The notes beneath the pieces are model-generated. The model was not told the origin of the DNA and did no database searches. It worked only from the letters and a program-made list of their open reading frames with translations. DNA of 60,527 bases from contig CAYSPJ010000016.1 of the NCBI GenBank assembly GCA_964432875.1, positions 1 through 60,527 on the forward strand, read 5' to 3'. This DNA is from JACJYE01 sp964432875 (GTDB lineage: Bacteria > Bacteroidota > Bacteroidia > Chitinophagales > Saprospiraceae). The translations under genes and the position numbers were made by a program. Of the stretch, positions 42,414 through 50,111 are shown one piece after another. The first letter of the stretch is position 1; each line of letters starts with the position of its first letter.

Positions 42414-43376
42414 ATGGACCCGAAACAGCAATCTCTTGAAGAACAGTTCCAGGCCCGCATTGATGCCGACGATAAAATCGAAGCCAAAGACTGGATGCCG
42501 GAAACTTATCGGAAAACCCTCATCCGTCAAATCGCCCAGCATGCTCATTCGGAAATTGTCGGCATGTTGCCGGAAGGCAACTGGGTAACCCGCGCACCCT
42601 CTTTGCGCCGAAAAGTAGCTCTGCTAGCCAAAATTCAAGATGAAGCTGGCCACGGTCTGTATTTATATGGTGCGGCAGAAACGCTGGGCGTGGACCGCGA
42701 GGAGTTGCTGGACGATTTGCACAGCGGCAAGGCAAAGTACAGCAGCATCTTCAATTATCCTTCCCTGAGCTGGGCTGACATCGGCGCCATCGGCTGGTTG
42801 GTAGACGGCGCTGCCATCATGAACCAGGTGATGCTCACCCGTACTTCCTACGGCCCTTACGCCCGCGCAATGGTGCGCATCTGCAAGGAGGAAAGTTTCC
42901 ACCAGCGCCAGGGCTACGAGATATTGCTAACGCTTTGCCGCGGTACGGAAGCCCAAAAACAAATGGCGCAGGATTCCCTAAACCGCTGGTGGTGGCCTTC
43001 GCTAATGATGTTTGGCCCCAGCGATGAGGCCTCGACCCATACCGAGCAATCCATGCGCTGGCGCATCAAACGCAAAACCAATGACGAACTGCGCCAGCAA
43101 TTCGTAGATATTACTGTTCCCCAGGCAGAATTCCTCGGCCTGCAGGTGCCCGACCCCGATTTGAAATGGAATGAGGAACGCGGCCATTACGACTTTGGCG
43201 AAGTTGACTGGGCAGAATTCTGGCAGGTCGTAAAAGGCAATGGACCCTGCAACCGCCAGCGGATGCAGGCTCGCATCAAAGCCCACGAAGAAGGTGCTTG
43301 GGTGCGCGAAGCAGCGATGGCTTATGCTGAAAAGCGCCGGCGTCGTCAGGAAGCAGGCCAGGCTCAAGTAGCATGA
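42414..43376 (+). CDS. paaA: 1,2-phenylacetyl-CoA epoxidase subunit PaaA
   Basis: The 320-residue protein is the catalytic di-iron subunit that, with PaaB, PaaC and a reductase, epoxidises phenylacetyl-CoA. Key motifs: LAKIQDEAGHGLYLYGAAETLG with the E-x-x-H pair, and RICKEESFHQRQGYEILL for the second metal-binding set. SDEASTHTEQSMRWRIK and RQQFVDITVPQAEFLGL follow the E. coli protein. Start: ATG 42414, since upstream in-frame codons are not conserved and overlap the promoter. paaB and paaC follow at short spacing. Confidence 0.97.
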   Translation: MDPKQQSLEEQFQARIDADDKIEAKDWMPETYRKTLIRQIAQHAHSEIVGMLPEGNWVTRAPSLRRKVALLAKIQDEAGHGLYLYGAAETLGVDREELLDDLHSGKAKYSSIFNYPSLSWADIGAIGWLVDGAAIMNQVMLTRTSYGPYARAMVRICKEESFHQRQGYEILLTLCRGTEAQKQMAQDSLNRWWWPSLMMFGPSDEASTHTEQSMRWRIKRKTNDELRQQFVDITVPQAEFLGLQVPDPDLKWNEERGHYDFGEVDWAEFWQVVKGNGPCNRQRMQARIKAHEEGAWVREAAMAYAEKRRRRQEAGQAQVA

Positions 43377-43430
43377 GGCGATTGGAGGAAGAAGGAACGA
43401 ATAATATACCCCAATCCTAAATTTAGAAAA

Positions 43431-43730
43431 ATGGCTGGTAAAACAGATAGGAAAAATTGGCCGCTGTGGGAAGTATTCATCCGCAGCAAAAATGGCCTGA
43501 GCCACAAGCATGTCGGTAGCCTCCACGCTGCTGATGAAGAGATGGCTATTGAAAATGCCCGCGACGTTTACACCCGGCGCAGCGAAGGCGTAAGTATATG
43601 GGTGGTGGAATCCAGGCACATCACTGCTTCAAGCCCTAACCAGAGCGAATCACTTTTTGACCCTGCTGATGACAAGGTTTACCGCCACCCTACTTTTTAC
43701 AATCTACCCGATGAACTAAAGCACATCTAG
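43431..43730 (+). CDS. paaB: 1,2-phenylacetyl-CoA epoxidase subunit PaaB
   Basis: The 99-residue subunit is required in the PaaABCE complex. It begins WPLWEVFIRSKNGLSHKHVGSLHAADEEMAIENARDVYTRR, a well-conserved PaaB region (seen in short parts such as WEVFIRSKNGLSHKHVGS), then SIWVVESRHITAS and FDPADDKVYRHPTFY. It lies 54 bases after paaA and 29 before paaC. Confidence 0.96.
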   Translation: MAGKTDRKNWPLWEVFIRSKNGLSHKHVGSLHAADEEMAIENARDVYTRRSEGVSIWVVESRHITASSPNQSESLFDPADDKVYRHPTFYNLPDELKHI

Positions 43731-43759
43731 CGCTTCCTGAGAGCATCGGATAACCAATA

Positions 43760-44530
43760 ATGCTTGCTATGACCCAGCAACAAGCCCTTTTTGAATACCT
43801 CCTCCAACTTGGTGATAACGCCCTTATCCTGGGGCACCGCCTTTCAGAATGGTGTGGCTATGGCCCCATCTTGGAGCAGGACATCGCCCTGACCAACATC
43901 GCCCTGGACCAAGTAGGGCAGGCGCGCAGCCTTTTACAGTACGCTGGCCAAGTAGAAGGTAAAGGCCGTACCGAGGATAATCTGGCTTACTTGCGTGACG
44001 TATGGGCCTTTCGCAATACGCTGCTGGTGGAACAGCCCAATGGCGATTTTGCCCACACGGTCGTGCGCCAATTCCTCTTTGATGCCTTCAACTACCATCT
44101 TTACGAGGCGCTCAAGCAGAGCAATGACAGCCATCTGCGCGCCATCGCTGAAAAGTCTTTTAAAGAAATCGCCTACCACTTGCGCTACAGCTCTGAATGG
44201 ATGATCCGCCTGGGCGACGGTACGGAAGAGAGCCACCACAAAATGCAGGACGCCCTGGAAGACCTCTGGATGTACTCCGGAGAACTGACGGAAGCAAGCC
44301 CGGCCGACAACGTTATGATGGAAGCGGGTATCGCTCCTGACCTCCGGAAAATCAAGCCGCTTTACGACGAAAAAGTGACGGCCATCCTTGCCGAAGCTAC
44401 GCTGCAAAAACCAGGTAATGACTGGATGCAGTCCGGCGGTAAAACCGGGAAACTACATTCCGAATACCTCGGCCACATCCTGGCAGAGCTGCAATTTGTA
44501 CAACGGGCCTATCCTGGGATGGAGTGGTAA
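43760..44530 (+). CDS. paaC: 1,2-phenylacetyl-CoA epoxidase subunit PaaC
   Basis: The 256-residue protein is the structural partner of PaaA and has a ferritin-like fold that has lost the metal site. Conserved stretches are LLQLGDNALILGHRLSEWCG, ALTNIALDQVGQARSLLQYA-type, NGDFAHTVVRQFLFDAFNYHLY, AEKSFKEIAYHLRYSSEWMIRLGDGTEESH and a final HLGHIL-like EYLGHILAELQFVQRAYPGMEW. It is full length. The next gene is an unrelated protease, so paaD and the reductase paaE are not downstream. They must lie elsewhere or be absent. Confidence 0.96.
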   Translation: MLAMTQQQALFEYLLQLGDNALILGHRLSEWCGYGPILEQDIALTNIALDQVGQARSLLQYAGQVEGKGRTEDNLAYLRDVWAFRNTLLVEQPNGDFAHTVVRQFLFDAFNYHLYEALKQSNDSHLRAIAEKSFKEIAYHLRYSSEWMIRLGDGTEESHHKMQDALEDLWMYSGELTEASPADNVMMEAGIAPDLRKIKPLYDEKVTAILAEATLQKPGNDWMQSGGKTGKLHSEYLGHILAELQFVQRAYPGMEW

Positions 44531-44586
44531 ACCCGGGCTTCGCGATAAAATCCTTGTGGATTACTTAAAAAAGCCTGCAAAGCGAT

Positions 44587-44594
44587 TATATTTG
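44587..44594 (+). promoter_or_regulatory. -7 promoter element of the protease gene
   Basis: TATATTTG is an exact TAnnTTTG match, 71 bases before the ATG at 44665. Confidence 0.45.
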
Positions 44595-44664
44595 TCTTAC
44601 TTGCTGTTGAGGAGCAATCCAGCATCAGCCTGCTAGATTCTAAACAAGCAGCATCGGGTCATCC

Positions 44665-45774
44665 ATGAAAGAAGTGATTAAGTATTATCGCGACATCGTC
44701 ATCCAGATTGCTACCCCCCTTTACACGGGCACAGGCTTCTATTTAAAAGGGTCGGGCCTCATTATTACCAACGCGCACAATGTACACGGGAGCAAGGAAG
44801 CGATTATCAAAGGAGAAAAAGTGCCTAAGCAGCTTGCTCGAGTGCTTTATCTCGACCCTAAATACGACCTGGCCTTTCTGGAGGCTCCTCCGGGAATAGA
44901 TATGCCCGCAGTAGAATTAGCGGTGGAGTCGGAATTAGGCGATGGAGACAAGGTCATCGCCCTGGGGCACCCTTTCGGCCTGAGATTCGCCACCACTCAA
45001 GGTATTATCTCCAATGCCAACCTTCTCGATGAGGATACTGGTATCAAATACATCCAGCACGACGCAGCCCTCAATCCGGGCAATAGCGGGGGTCCACTGG
45101 TTGACGAGCATAAAAACGTGGTGGGGATTAACACCTTCATCATCCGCGATGGTGATAATATCGGCTTTTCGCTGCCTGCGGCCTATATCGGACGGGCAAT
45201 TGAAGAATTCACAGCGGCTGATGGCGGCGTACGGGTACGCTGTGCAGGCTGTAATAATGTCGTCTCGGAAGAACAGGCGGATAATAAAAAATACTGCCCC
45301 CACTGCGGCGCTGAGCTCGAACTCCCCTCTCAGGCGGAGGAATATGAACCCGCCGGAGTGGCAATGACGATTGAAGAGCTCATTGGAAAAGCAGGGCACA
45401 ATGTGCGCCTTTCGCGCCGAGGGGCCAACAACTGGGAGATACAGCAGGGGAGTGCCCGCATCAATATCTCCTACCACGAGGAAACAGGGCTGATTAGCGG
45501 CGATGCTTATCTTTGCATGCTGCCCTCAAAAGATATTAAACCGCTATACGAGTATTTGCTCCGCCAAAATTATCTGGTCGAAGGATTGGCTTTCAGCATC
45601 AAAGATCAGGATGTCATCCTGTCTTTGCTTATCTTCGACCGCTACCTCAACCTCAGCACTGGCATGAAGCTCTTCAAGCACCTCTTCGATTGCGCCGACC
45701 AGTTCGACAACATCCTGGTGGAGCAATATGGGGCTTCTTGGAAATATGAAGAGGAAAGTACTGATGGGGGGTGA
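44665..45774 (+). CDS. cytoplasmic trypsin-like serine protease with zinc-ribbon and C-terminal alpha/beta domain
   Basis: The 369-residue protein has a DegP-like protease core with H38 (ITNAHN), D68 (YDLAF) and S141 (NPGNSGGPL), all in the expected order. There is no signal peptide, transmembrane helix or PDZ domain. A CxxC...CxxC zinc ribbon (C193, C196, C211, C214) follows, then a C-terminal domain (about 245-360) with SGDAYLCMLPSKDIKPLYEYLLR and ILSLLIFDRYLNLSTGMKLF, resembling the CesT/YbjN chaperone-like fold only tentatively. It is probably a protease that binds partners or clients through the extra domains. The next gene is a lipoprotein, 51 bases on. Confidence 0.83.
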   Translation: MKEVIKYYRDIVIQIATPLYTGTGFYLKGSGLIITNAHNVHGSKEAIIKGEKVPKQLARVLYLDPKYDLAFLEAPPGIDMPAVELAVESELGDGDKVIALGHPFGLRFATTQGIISNANLLDEDTGIKYIQHDAALNPGNSGGPLVDEHKNVVGINTFIIRDGDNIGFSLPAAYIGRAIEEFTAADGGVRVRCAGCNNVVSEEQADNKKYCPHCGAELELPSQAEEYEPAGVAMTIEELIGKAGHNVRLSRRGANNWEIQQGSARINISYHEETGLISGDAYLCMLPSKDIKPLYEYLLRQNYLVEGLAFSIKDQDVILSLLIFDRYLNLSTGMKLFKHLFDCADQFDNILVEQYGASWKYEEESTDGG

Positions 45775-45825
45775 GGGGCTACTAAAAGATTTCATGGACT
45801 TGAAAAAATCGATAATGCAAGACGT

Positions 45826-46314
45826 ATGAAAAGAGTCATCATTTTTTTGTTGGGGCTTGCCCTCGGGGCTTGCCAATCATCTGGAGGAAAGGATGATGCC
45901 AGCAGCCAGGGCCAAGCGAGCCAAGAACAAGCTGCCGGGGAGCGCCTTTATCCCAGCATACCATTAGATACGCTCTCAATGCTCTGGGATAATTGTGATT
46001 ACATCGACTATGTCTTCTACTATAAGGAATTCAGTATCAGTCAGAACCAGCGGGGTGATATACAGTTGGCGCTGCGGCATATCTCCGAAGAGGTGCCGCC
46101 CATTGATCCTAATTGCAAACCCCAGGGGCGTATCTTCTATCAAGTGGAGGGGGTAAACCGCCTGGAAGCAGACCTTTTTTTCAGCCCCGGCTGTGCTTAT
46201 TTTATTTTCTACGACAAAGGCAAGTATGCTTATGCCAACCAGATCATGCCGGAGGGGGTAAATTTCTTCAAGCAAGTATTCAGCGTCAGCAACGCACCGG
46301 CGGGCGGGCAGTGA
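45826..46314 (+). CDS. lipoprotein of unknown function
   Basis: The 162-residue protein starts MKRVIIFLLGLALGAC, with a lipobox LALGAC, so it is a lipid-anchored envelope protein. A low-complexity linker (QSSGGKDDASSQGQASQEQ) follows, then a globular part with DTLSMLWDNCDYIDYVFYY, EVPPIDPNCKPQGRIFY and RLEADLFFSPGCAYFIFY, with four cysteines. I do not recognise the family. It lies between the protease gene and the Ppx/GppA gene, 15 bases before the latter, so it may share a transcript. Confidence 0.8.
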   Translation: MKRVIIFLLGLALGACQSSGGKDDASSQGQASQEQAAGERLYPSIPLDTLSMLWDNCDYIDYVFYYKEFSISQNQRGDIQLALRHISEEVPPIDPNCKPQGRIFYQVEGVNRLEADLFFSPGCAYFIFYDKGKYAYANQIMPEGVNFFKQVFSVSNAPAGGQ

Positions 46315-46329
46315 ATCAAAGGTTTTTAT

Positions 46330-47253
46330 ATGCAGCCTTACGCCGTAATCGACTTAGGCACCAATACATTCCACCTCCTGATCGCCGAGAGGAGGGGCAC
46401 AGCAGCATTTTTGGAAATCCACCGCGATCGGCAGTTCGTAAAATTGGCTGAAGCGGGGATTGGGGTAATCAGCCCGGCAGCTTACCAGTGTGGCTTGGAT
46501 ACGCTGGCCCGCTACCGTCACACATTGGACGAACATGCCATCCCCCCCGAGCAGTTGTGTGCCCTAGGCACCGCAGCGCTACGCACCGCAACCAACGGGC
46601 CCGATTTTATCCGGGATGCGCAAGCAATATGCGGCATCCCAATTGAGCTCATCAGTGGAGAGCGCGAAGCCACGCTTATCCACAAAGGTGTTGTTCTGGC
46701 AGTGCCGCCAGGCGAGGCCCGCGTATTGATTATGGATATTGGCGGGGGGAGCGTAGAATTCATCATTGCTGATAAGCATGCCATTCACTGGGCGCAGAGC
46801 TTCCCCATCGGCGTGGCGGTGCTCTACCGGCAATTTCACCACACCGACCCCATCCTCCCCACAGAAATGGCCGCCTTAAAAAGTTTTTTGCACCAGACGC
46901 TAGCCCCGCTGCGAGTTGCGCTGGAAGCGCTCCCTTGCCTCCAGCTGGCCGGCGCCTCCGGTACTTTTGATGTGTTGGCTGATACCATCGGTAAGGAAGG
47001 CAGCAATACGCTTCATGCCATCGCCAGCCCGGCAGATTTTTATCCGCTTTACCGCCAGATTATGAGTTTGCCTCAGGAAAGGCGCCACGAGCTGCCCGGT
47101 ATCCCTTTTGAACGGGCCGACATGATTGTTGTAGCCCTTGTTTTGCTGGATGTGGTGATTCAAATGGCAGGTATTGAACAGATTGCGGCCTCCGCTTATG
47201 CTATGAAGGAGGGGATGTTATACGAAATGATGTTTGAGCAAGGCCTTCGCTAA
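46330..47253 (+). CDS. Ppx/GppA-family exopolyphosphatase or pppGpp phosphohydrolase
   Basis: The 307-residue protein has the ASKHA-fold motifs: AVIDLGTNTFHLLIAERR near the start (phosphate-1 loop), ALGTAALRTATNGPDF, the conserved SGEREATLIHKGV catalytic glutamate, MDIGGGSVEFI (phosphate-2 loop) and LAGASGTFDVLADTIG. It hydrolyses inorganic polyphosphate or the alarmone pppGpp. The C-terminal HD-like domain of E. coli Ppx (about 500 residues) is absent, as in short Bacteroidota homologues. It converges on the serA-like gene with a shared hairpin terminator. Confidence 0.93.
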   Translation: MQPYAVIDLGTNTFHLLIAERRGTAAFLEIHRDRQFVKLAEAGIGVISPAAYQCGLDTLARYRHTLDEHAIPPEQLCALGTAALRTATNGPDFIRDAQAICGIPIELISGEREATLIHKGVVLAVPPGEARVLIMDIGGGSVEFIIADKHAIHWAQSFPIGVAVLYRQFHHTDPILPTEMAALKSFLHQTLAPLRVALEALPCLQLAGASGTFDVLADTIGKEGSNTLHAIASPADFYPLYRQIMSLPQERRHELPGIPFERADMIVVALVLLDVVIQMAGIEQIAASAYAMKEGMLYEMMFEQGLR

Positions 47254-47299
47254 ACCAGTCCAATCGACCGACGGATCCTCAATATTTGCTTTGAAGCAT

Positions 47300-47335
47300 G
47301 AAGGCCCGCCGATAAAATTTTATCAGCAGGCCTTC
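47300..47335. terminator. bidirectional hairpin between convergent genes
   Basis: GAAGGCC and GGCCTTC flank an imperfect stem that ends in GATAAAATTTTATC, giving a near palindrome of 36 bases. T- and A-rich sequence surrounds it. It would end transcription from both the Ppx/GppA gene and the convergent dehydrogenase gene. Confidence 0.65.
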
Positions 47336-47411
47336 ACAGCTTATCCACAGAACTTTTTGTGGCAGCTATTTAGTGCCGACAGCACTAGCTATCGGGCTTT
47401 AAAGGGAGCTA

Positions 47412-48377
47412 CTATTTGTCATCGCCAAAGAAAGCCAGGATTTTATCCGCCAGTTCCAGGCCGATATTAGCCTGTGCTTCTTGCGTGGAAGCGCCGATGT
47501 GCGGCGTTACGGAAAGGAGCGGGTGCGTGAGCAGTTCATGCCGCGGCGTAGGCTCGTTATCGAACACATCAAGAGCAGCACCTCTAAGCTTTCCGCTGTT
47601 GAGCGCCTGGAGGAGGGCTTCTTCGTCCACTGCGCCACCGCGGGCAGTATTGATGATTACCGCGCCGTCCTTCATCATAGCGATTTCCTGTGCGCCAATC
47701 AAGGGCTTCCCTTCGATGAAAGGCACGTGGAGCGTGAGGAAGTCGCTGCCTTTCAACACCTCGTCCCATTCGTAAGTATCGAGGTGAACGGATAGCTTGA
47801 CCCGATTGGTATCATAAATATTAATGGCAATATCTGCTGCTTCGATGACCAGGTCCACTGGCATGACCTTCATGCCGAGCGACAGGCCGATGCGGGCTAC
47901 TTCTTGCCCAATGCGCCCAAATCCGATAATGCCAAGCGTTTTGCCGCGCACTTGTATGCCGTCCGAATAGGCTGTTTTTAATTTTTTGAATTCTGTGTTG
48001 CCCTTGGTGCGCATCTCGTGGTTGGACTGCTGCAAAAAGCGGGCTAGGGTGAAAATGTGGGCAAAAACCAACTCAGCCACTGATTGAGAAGAGGCAGCCG
48101 GCGTATTGATTACCGTAATACCCTTGCTTTCGGCGTATTGAGCGTCAATATTGTCAAGGCCTACGCCTCCCCGGGCGATAATCTTGAGGTTGGGGCAGCG
48201 GTCGATCAAATCCTTGCGGATTTGGGTGGCGCTGCGCACGATAACCACGTCATAAGCTGGCAGCACCTGGGGTAGGTCTGCCTGAGCTACTTTTTCCGTA
48301 TCTACCTGATAACCTGCTTCCTCCAGCAAGCTCAATCCATCTGCATCTATACCGTCGTTGGCTAAAATCTTGATCAT
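47412..48377 (-). CDS. D-3-phosphoglycerate dehydrogenase or related 2-hydroxyacid dehydrogenase (no ACT domain)
   Basis: The 321-residue protein has the D-2-hydroxyacid dehydrogenase layout: NAD-binding GIIGFGRIGQEVARIG near residue 146, INTARGGAVDEEALLQAL near 245 with the arginine, AALDVFDNEP, and VTPHIGASTQEA near 289 with the catalytic histidine. It lacks the ACT and allosteric domains, so it is a short SerA-type or a homologue with another substrate. No serine-pathway gene is adjacent, so serA is probable but not certain. The start codon ATG at 48377 is right at the family start. Confidence 0.88.
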   Translation of the reverse strand: MIKILANDGIDADGLSLLEEAGYQVDTEKVAQADLPQVLPAYDVVIVRSATQIRKDLIDRCPNLKIIARGGVGLDNIDAQYAESKGITVINTPAASSQSVAELVFAHIFTLARFLQQSNHEMRTKGNTEFKKLKTAYSDGIQVRGKTLGIIGFGRIGQEVARIGLSLGMKVMPVDLVIEAADIAINIYDTNRVKLSVHLDTYEWDEVLKGSDFLTLHVPFIEGKPLIGAQEIAMMKDGAVIINTARGGAVDEEALLQALNSGKLRGAALDVFDNEPTPRHELLTHPLLSVTPHIGASTQEAQANIGLELADKILAFFGDDK

Positions 48378-48512
48378 TATACCAGTTGTTTATGGTGAAA
48401 CAAAGTGCAAAGAACGTGGACTAAAAGAATATAACCAACCTTCCAATATTAATTTTGATGTTATGCGGATAAGGATGGCCCAAGCATGACGCTGGCGGCG
48501 AAAGATACCGGG

Positions 48513-48545
48513 AAACAAAAATGGCCTGCATGCAGCAGGCCATTT
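48513..48545 (-). terminator. intrinsic terminator of the small secreted-protein gene
   Basis: On the minus strand an 11-bp stem (arms 48519-48529 and 48535-48545) with a 5-base loop is followed by TTTTTG, starting 10 bases after the stop codon. Confidence 0.8.
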
Positions 48546-48554
48546 CGATCGGCA

Positions 48555-49019
48555 TTAATTTGCCTTTTCACTATAAATGGGGAAATTGGCCCCGGTATAA
48601 TGGCTGAATTTTCGGCCGCTGGTAGTAGGAAGCTTGTATTTAGGTATAAAGGTTTTAAAGAAGGCGGCCAATTCAAGTTGGCTGATATTCCTGGACTCCG
48701 GGCGCAGCATGAACCCGATGTGGGCCAGGGAGCCATCTTCATTCCAGAAGGCGTGCAGCCATAACTTGGTACCTTTGATGTCAAACCGCAGTTTCTTGGC
48801 ATGGGCTTCCATCTGTTTCATCATATCCATCCAGTAGTCAAAGGCTTTCTCCGTGTCGAAATTTGCGACTTCCAGTAACGTTTGGCTGTATGCCTCATTG
48901 AGCATCTCGTAAACCTTTTCATCCTCTCCTAGCACGAAAACCATCGGTGCTTCGTCTTGTGCCGATAGAGAGGATAAGAAAAGAGTAGTTCCCAGGATTA
49001 ATGTTAATGTAAGTTTCAT
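48555..49019 (-). CDS. small secreted protein of unknown function
   Basis: The 154-residue protein has a signal peptide (MKLTLTLILGTTLFLSSLSAQ) followed by MVFVLGEDEKVYEMLNEAYS, then FDYWMDMMKQMEAHAKKLRFD and GTKLWLHAFWNEDGSLAHIGFML. This looks like a small alpha/beta exported protein, and similar short genes are common in Bacteroidota, but I do not recognise a named family. It is a single gene with a promoter at 49037-49044 and a strong terminator at 48513-48545. Confidence 0.82.
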   Translation of the reverse strand: MKLTLTLILGTTLFLSSLSAQDEAPMVFVLGEDEKVYEMLNEAYSQTLLEVANFDTEKAFDYWMDMMKQMEAHAKKLRFDIKGTKLWLHAFWNEDGSLAHIGFMLRPESRNISQLELAAFFKTFIPKYKLPTTSGRKFSHYTGANFPIYSEKAN

Positions 49020-49036
49020 CTAATCAGTTTTTTTTA

Positions 49037-49044
49037 CAAAGTTA
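49037..49044 (-). promoter_or_regulatory. -7 promoter element of the small secreted-protein gene
   Basis: On the minus strand this reads TAACTTTG, an exact TAnnTTTG match, 18 bases before the ATG. Confidence 0.55.
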
Positions 49045-49280
49045 TGCCGCGGGGGCTGAAGAAAAGAACATTTGCGATATTAAAACTTTCCAAACGCCCC
49101 TGAAAGCAGAAATATTGCTTCTGCCCCACCGCTGAATTTGATAAAGAAAAGCCGCATCCAGGGAAGCCGGGGCACCTTTTTTTGTTGTAAATAAAGGTGC
49201 GTTAGGCCAAAAGGAAGGCCTATTCATCGGCATTAAAGAGCTTATGGCCTATTTTGGCAGTTTGATGATGCTAAAACACT

Positions 49281-49288
49281 TACCTTTG
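49281..49288 (+). promoter_or_regulatory. -7 promoter element of the CvpA-like gene, with -33
   Basis: TACCTTTG matches TAnnTTTG. A TTTG at 49261-49264 is 16 bases upstream and may be the -33 element. The ATG follows at 49296, only seven bases after the -7 element, so the transcript may be leaderless. Confidence 0.55.
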
Positions 49289-49295
49289 GAGCGAT

Positions 49296-49871
49296 ATGGT
49301 AATAGACATCATCTTTGCAGTAGCAGCAGCGTGGGGCTTTTATATCGGCTTCTCGCGGGGGATTGTCAAGACGATCTTCACCGTGCTGTCAATTGTTTTC
49401 GGTTTGGTAATGGCTTTCCGCTTCAGCCCGCAGGTAACCGGGTTACTAGAAACCCTCTTTACCAAAAACCCCTTGATGTTCATTGCTGGTTTTCTAGTCA
49501 CCTTTGTAGGCACCATGATGCTGATCCGGCTATTTGCCCGCTTTTTGGAGGGCGCTCTGCAATCGGCCAACATCAATTTTATCAACCAGACCGTCGGCGG
49601 CCTGTTCATGGCGGCCATTTTTACCCTCCTCTATAGCGGGCTGCTCTGGTTTGGCGATAAATCCCAGCTCATCTCCGAGCAAGGTAAGCAAGAATCTGCT
49701 ACCTACGAGTACTTGGAAAAATTCCCTGAAATCGTTTGGCGCTGGGGAGGGAAAGCCAAGCCTATCTTCGTAGACTTCTGGCAGCACTCCATTCAATTTA
49801 TGGACGAATTGGAAAAGATGAGCGTGGAGCGCGAAGAATCTCAACCCTATATCTACGACGATCCGGACTGA
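49296..49871 (+). CDS. CvpA-family membrane protein
   Basis: The 191-residue protein has four probable transmembrane helices: IDIIFAVAAAWGFYIGFSRG, IFTVLSIVFGLVMAF, LMFIAGFLVTFVGTMMLIRL and VGGLFMAAIFTLLYSGLLWF. The first loop GFSRGIVKTIF is conserved in CvpA, known for colicin V production and purine-linked regulation in enterobacteria. The C-terminal tail is charged (MDELEKMSVEREESQPYIYD). It has its own promoter. Its function here is unknown; membrane integrity has been suggested for homologues. Confidence 0.9.
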   Translation: MVIDIIFAVAAAWGFYIGFSRGIVKTIFTVLSIVFGLVMAFRFSPQVTGLLETLFTKNPLMFIAGFLVTFVGTMMLIRLFARFLEGALQSANINFINQTVGGLFMAAIFTLLYSGLLWFGDKSQLISEQGKQESATYEYLEKFPEIVWRWGGKAKPIFVDFWQHSIQFMDELEKMSVEREESQPYIYDDPD

Positions 49872-50082
49872 AGCGGGGAGCAGATACCCCCCCTCTCCTT
49901 CCCGAGAAAAAAAGGCCTGTCTTAGCAAGCTACAAACAGTAAGCTGGCTTGGCGGCTGCCCTCAAATTTCAGCTCTTTGGCCATTTGCGAGCAATATCAC
50001 GGGTGGGAAGCCTAGTGGCGCACAAATTGCCAAATAAGGTAAATTTCTTTCCTTTGCTCTTGCAATCTCTCCAATTCCTTGC

Positions 50083-50090
50083 TATATTTG
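50083..50090 (+). promoter_or_regulatory. -7 promoter element of the methylmalonyl-CoA mutase gene
   Basis: TATATTTG is an exact TAnnTTTG match, 22 bases before the ATG at 50112. A CTTG about 20 bases upstream could be the -33 element. Confidence 0.6.
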
Positions 50091-50111
50091 GAGGATACAA
50101 AACGCACCTCT

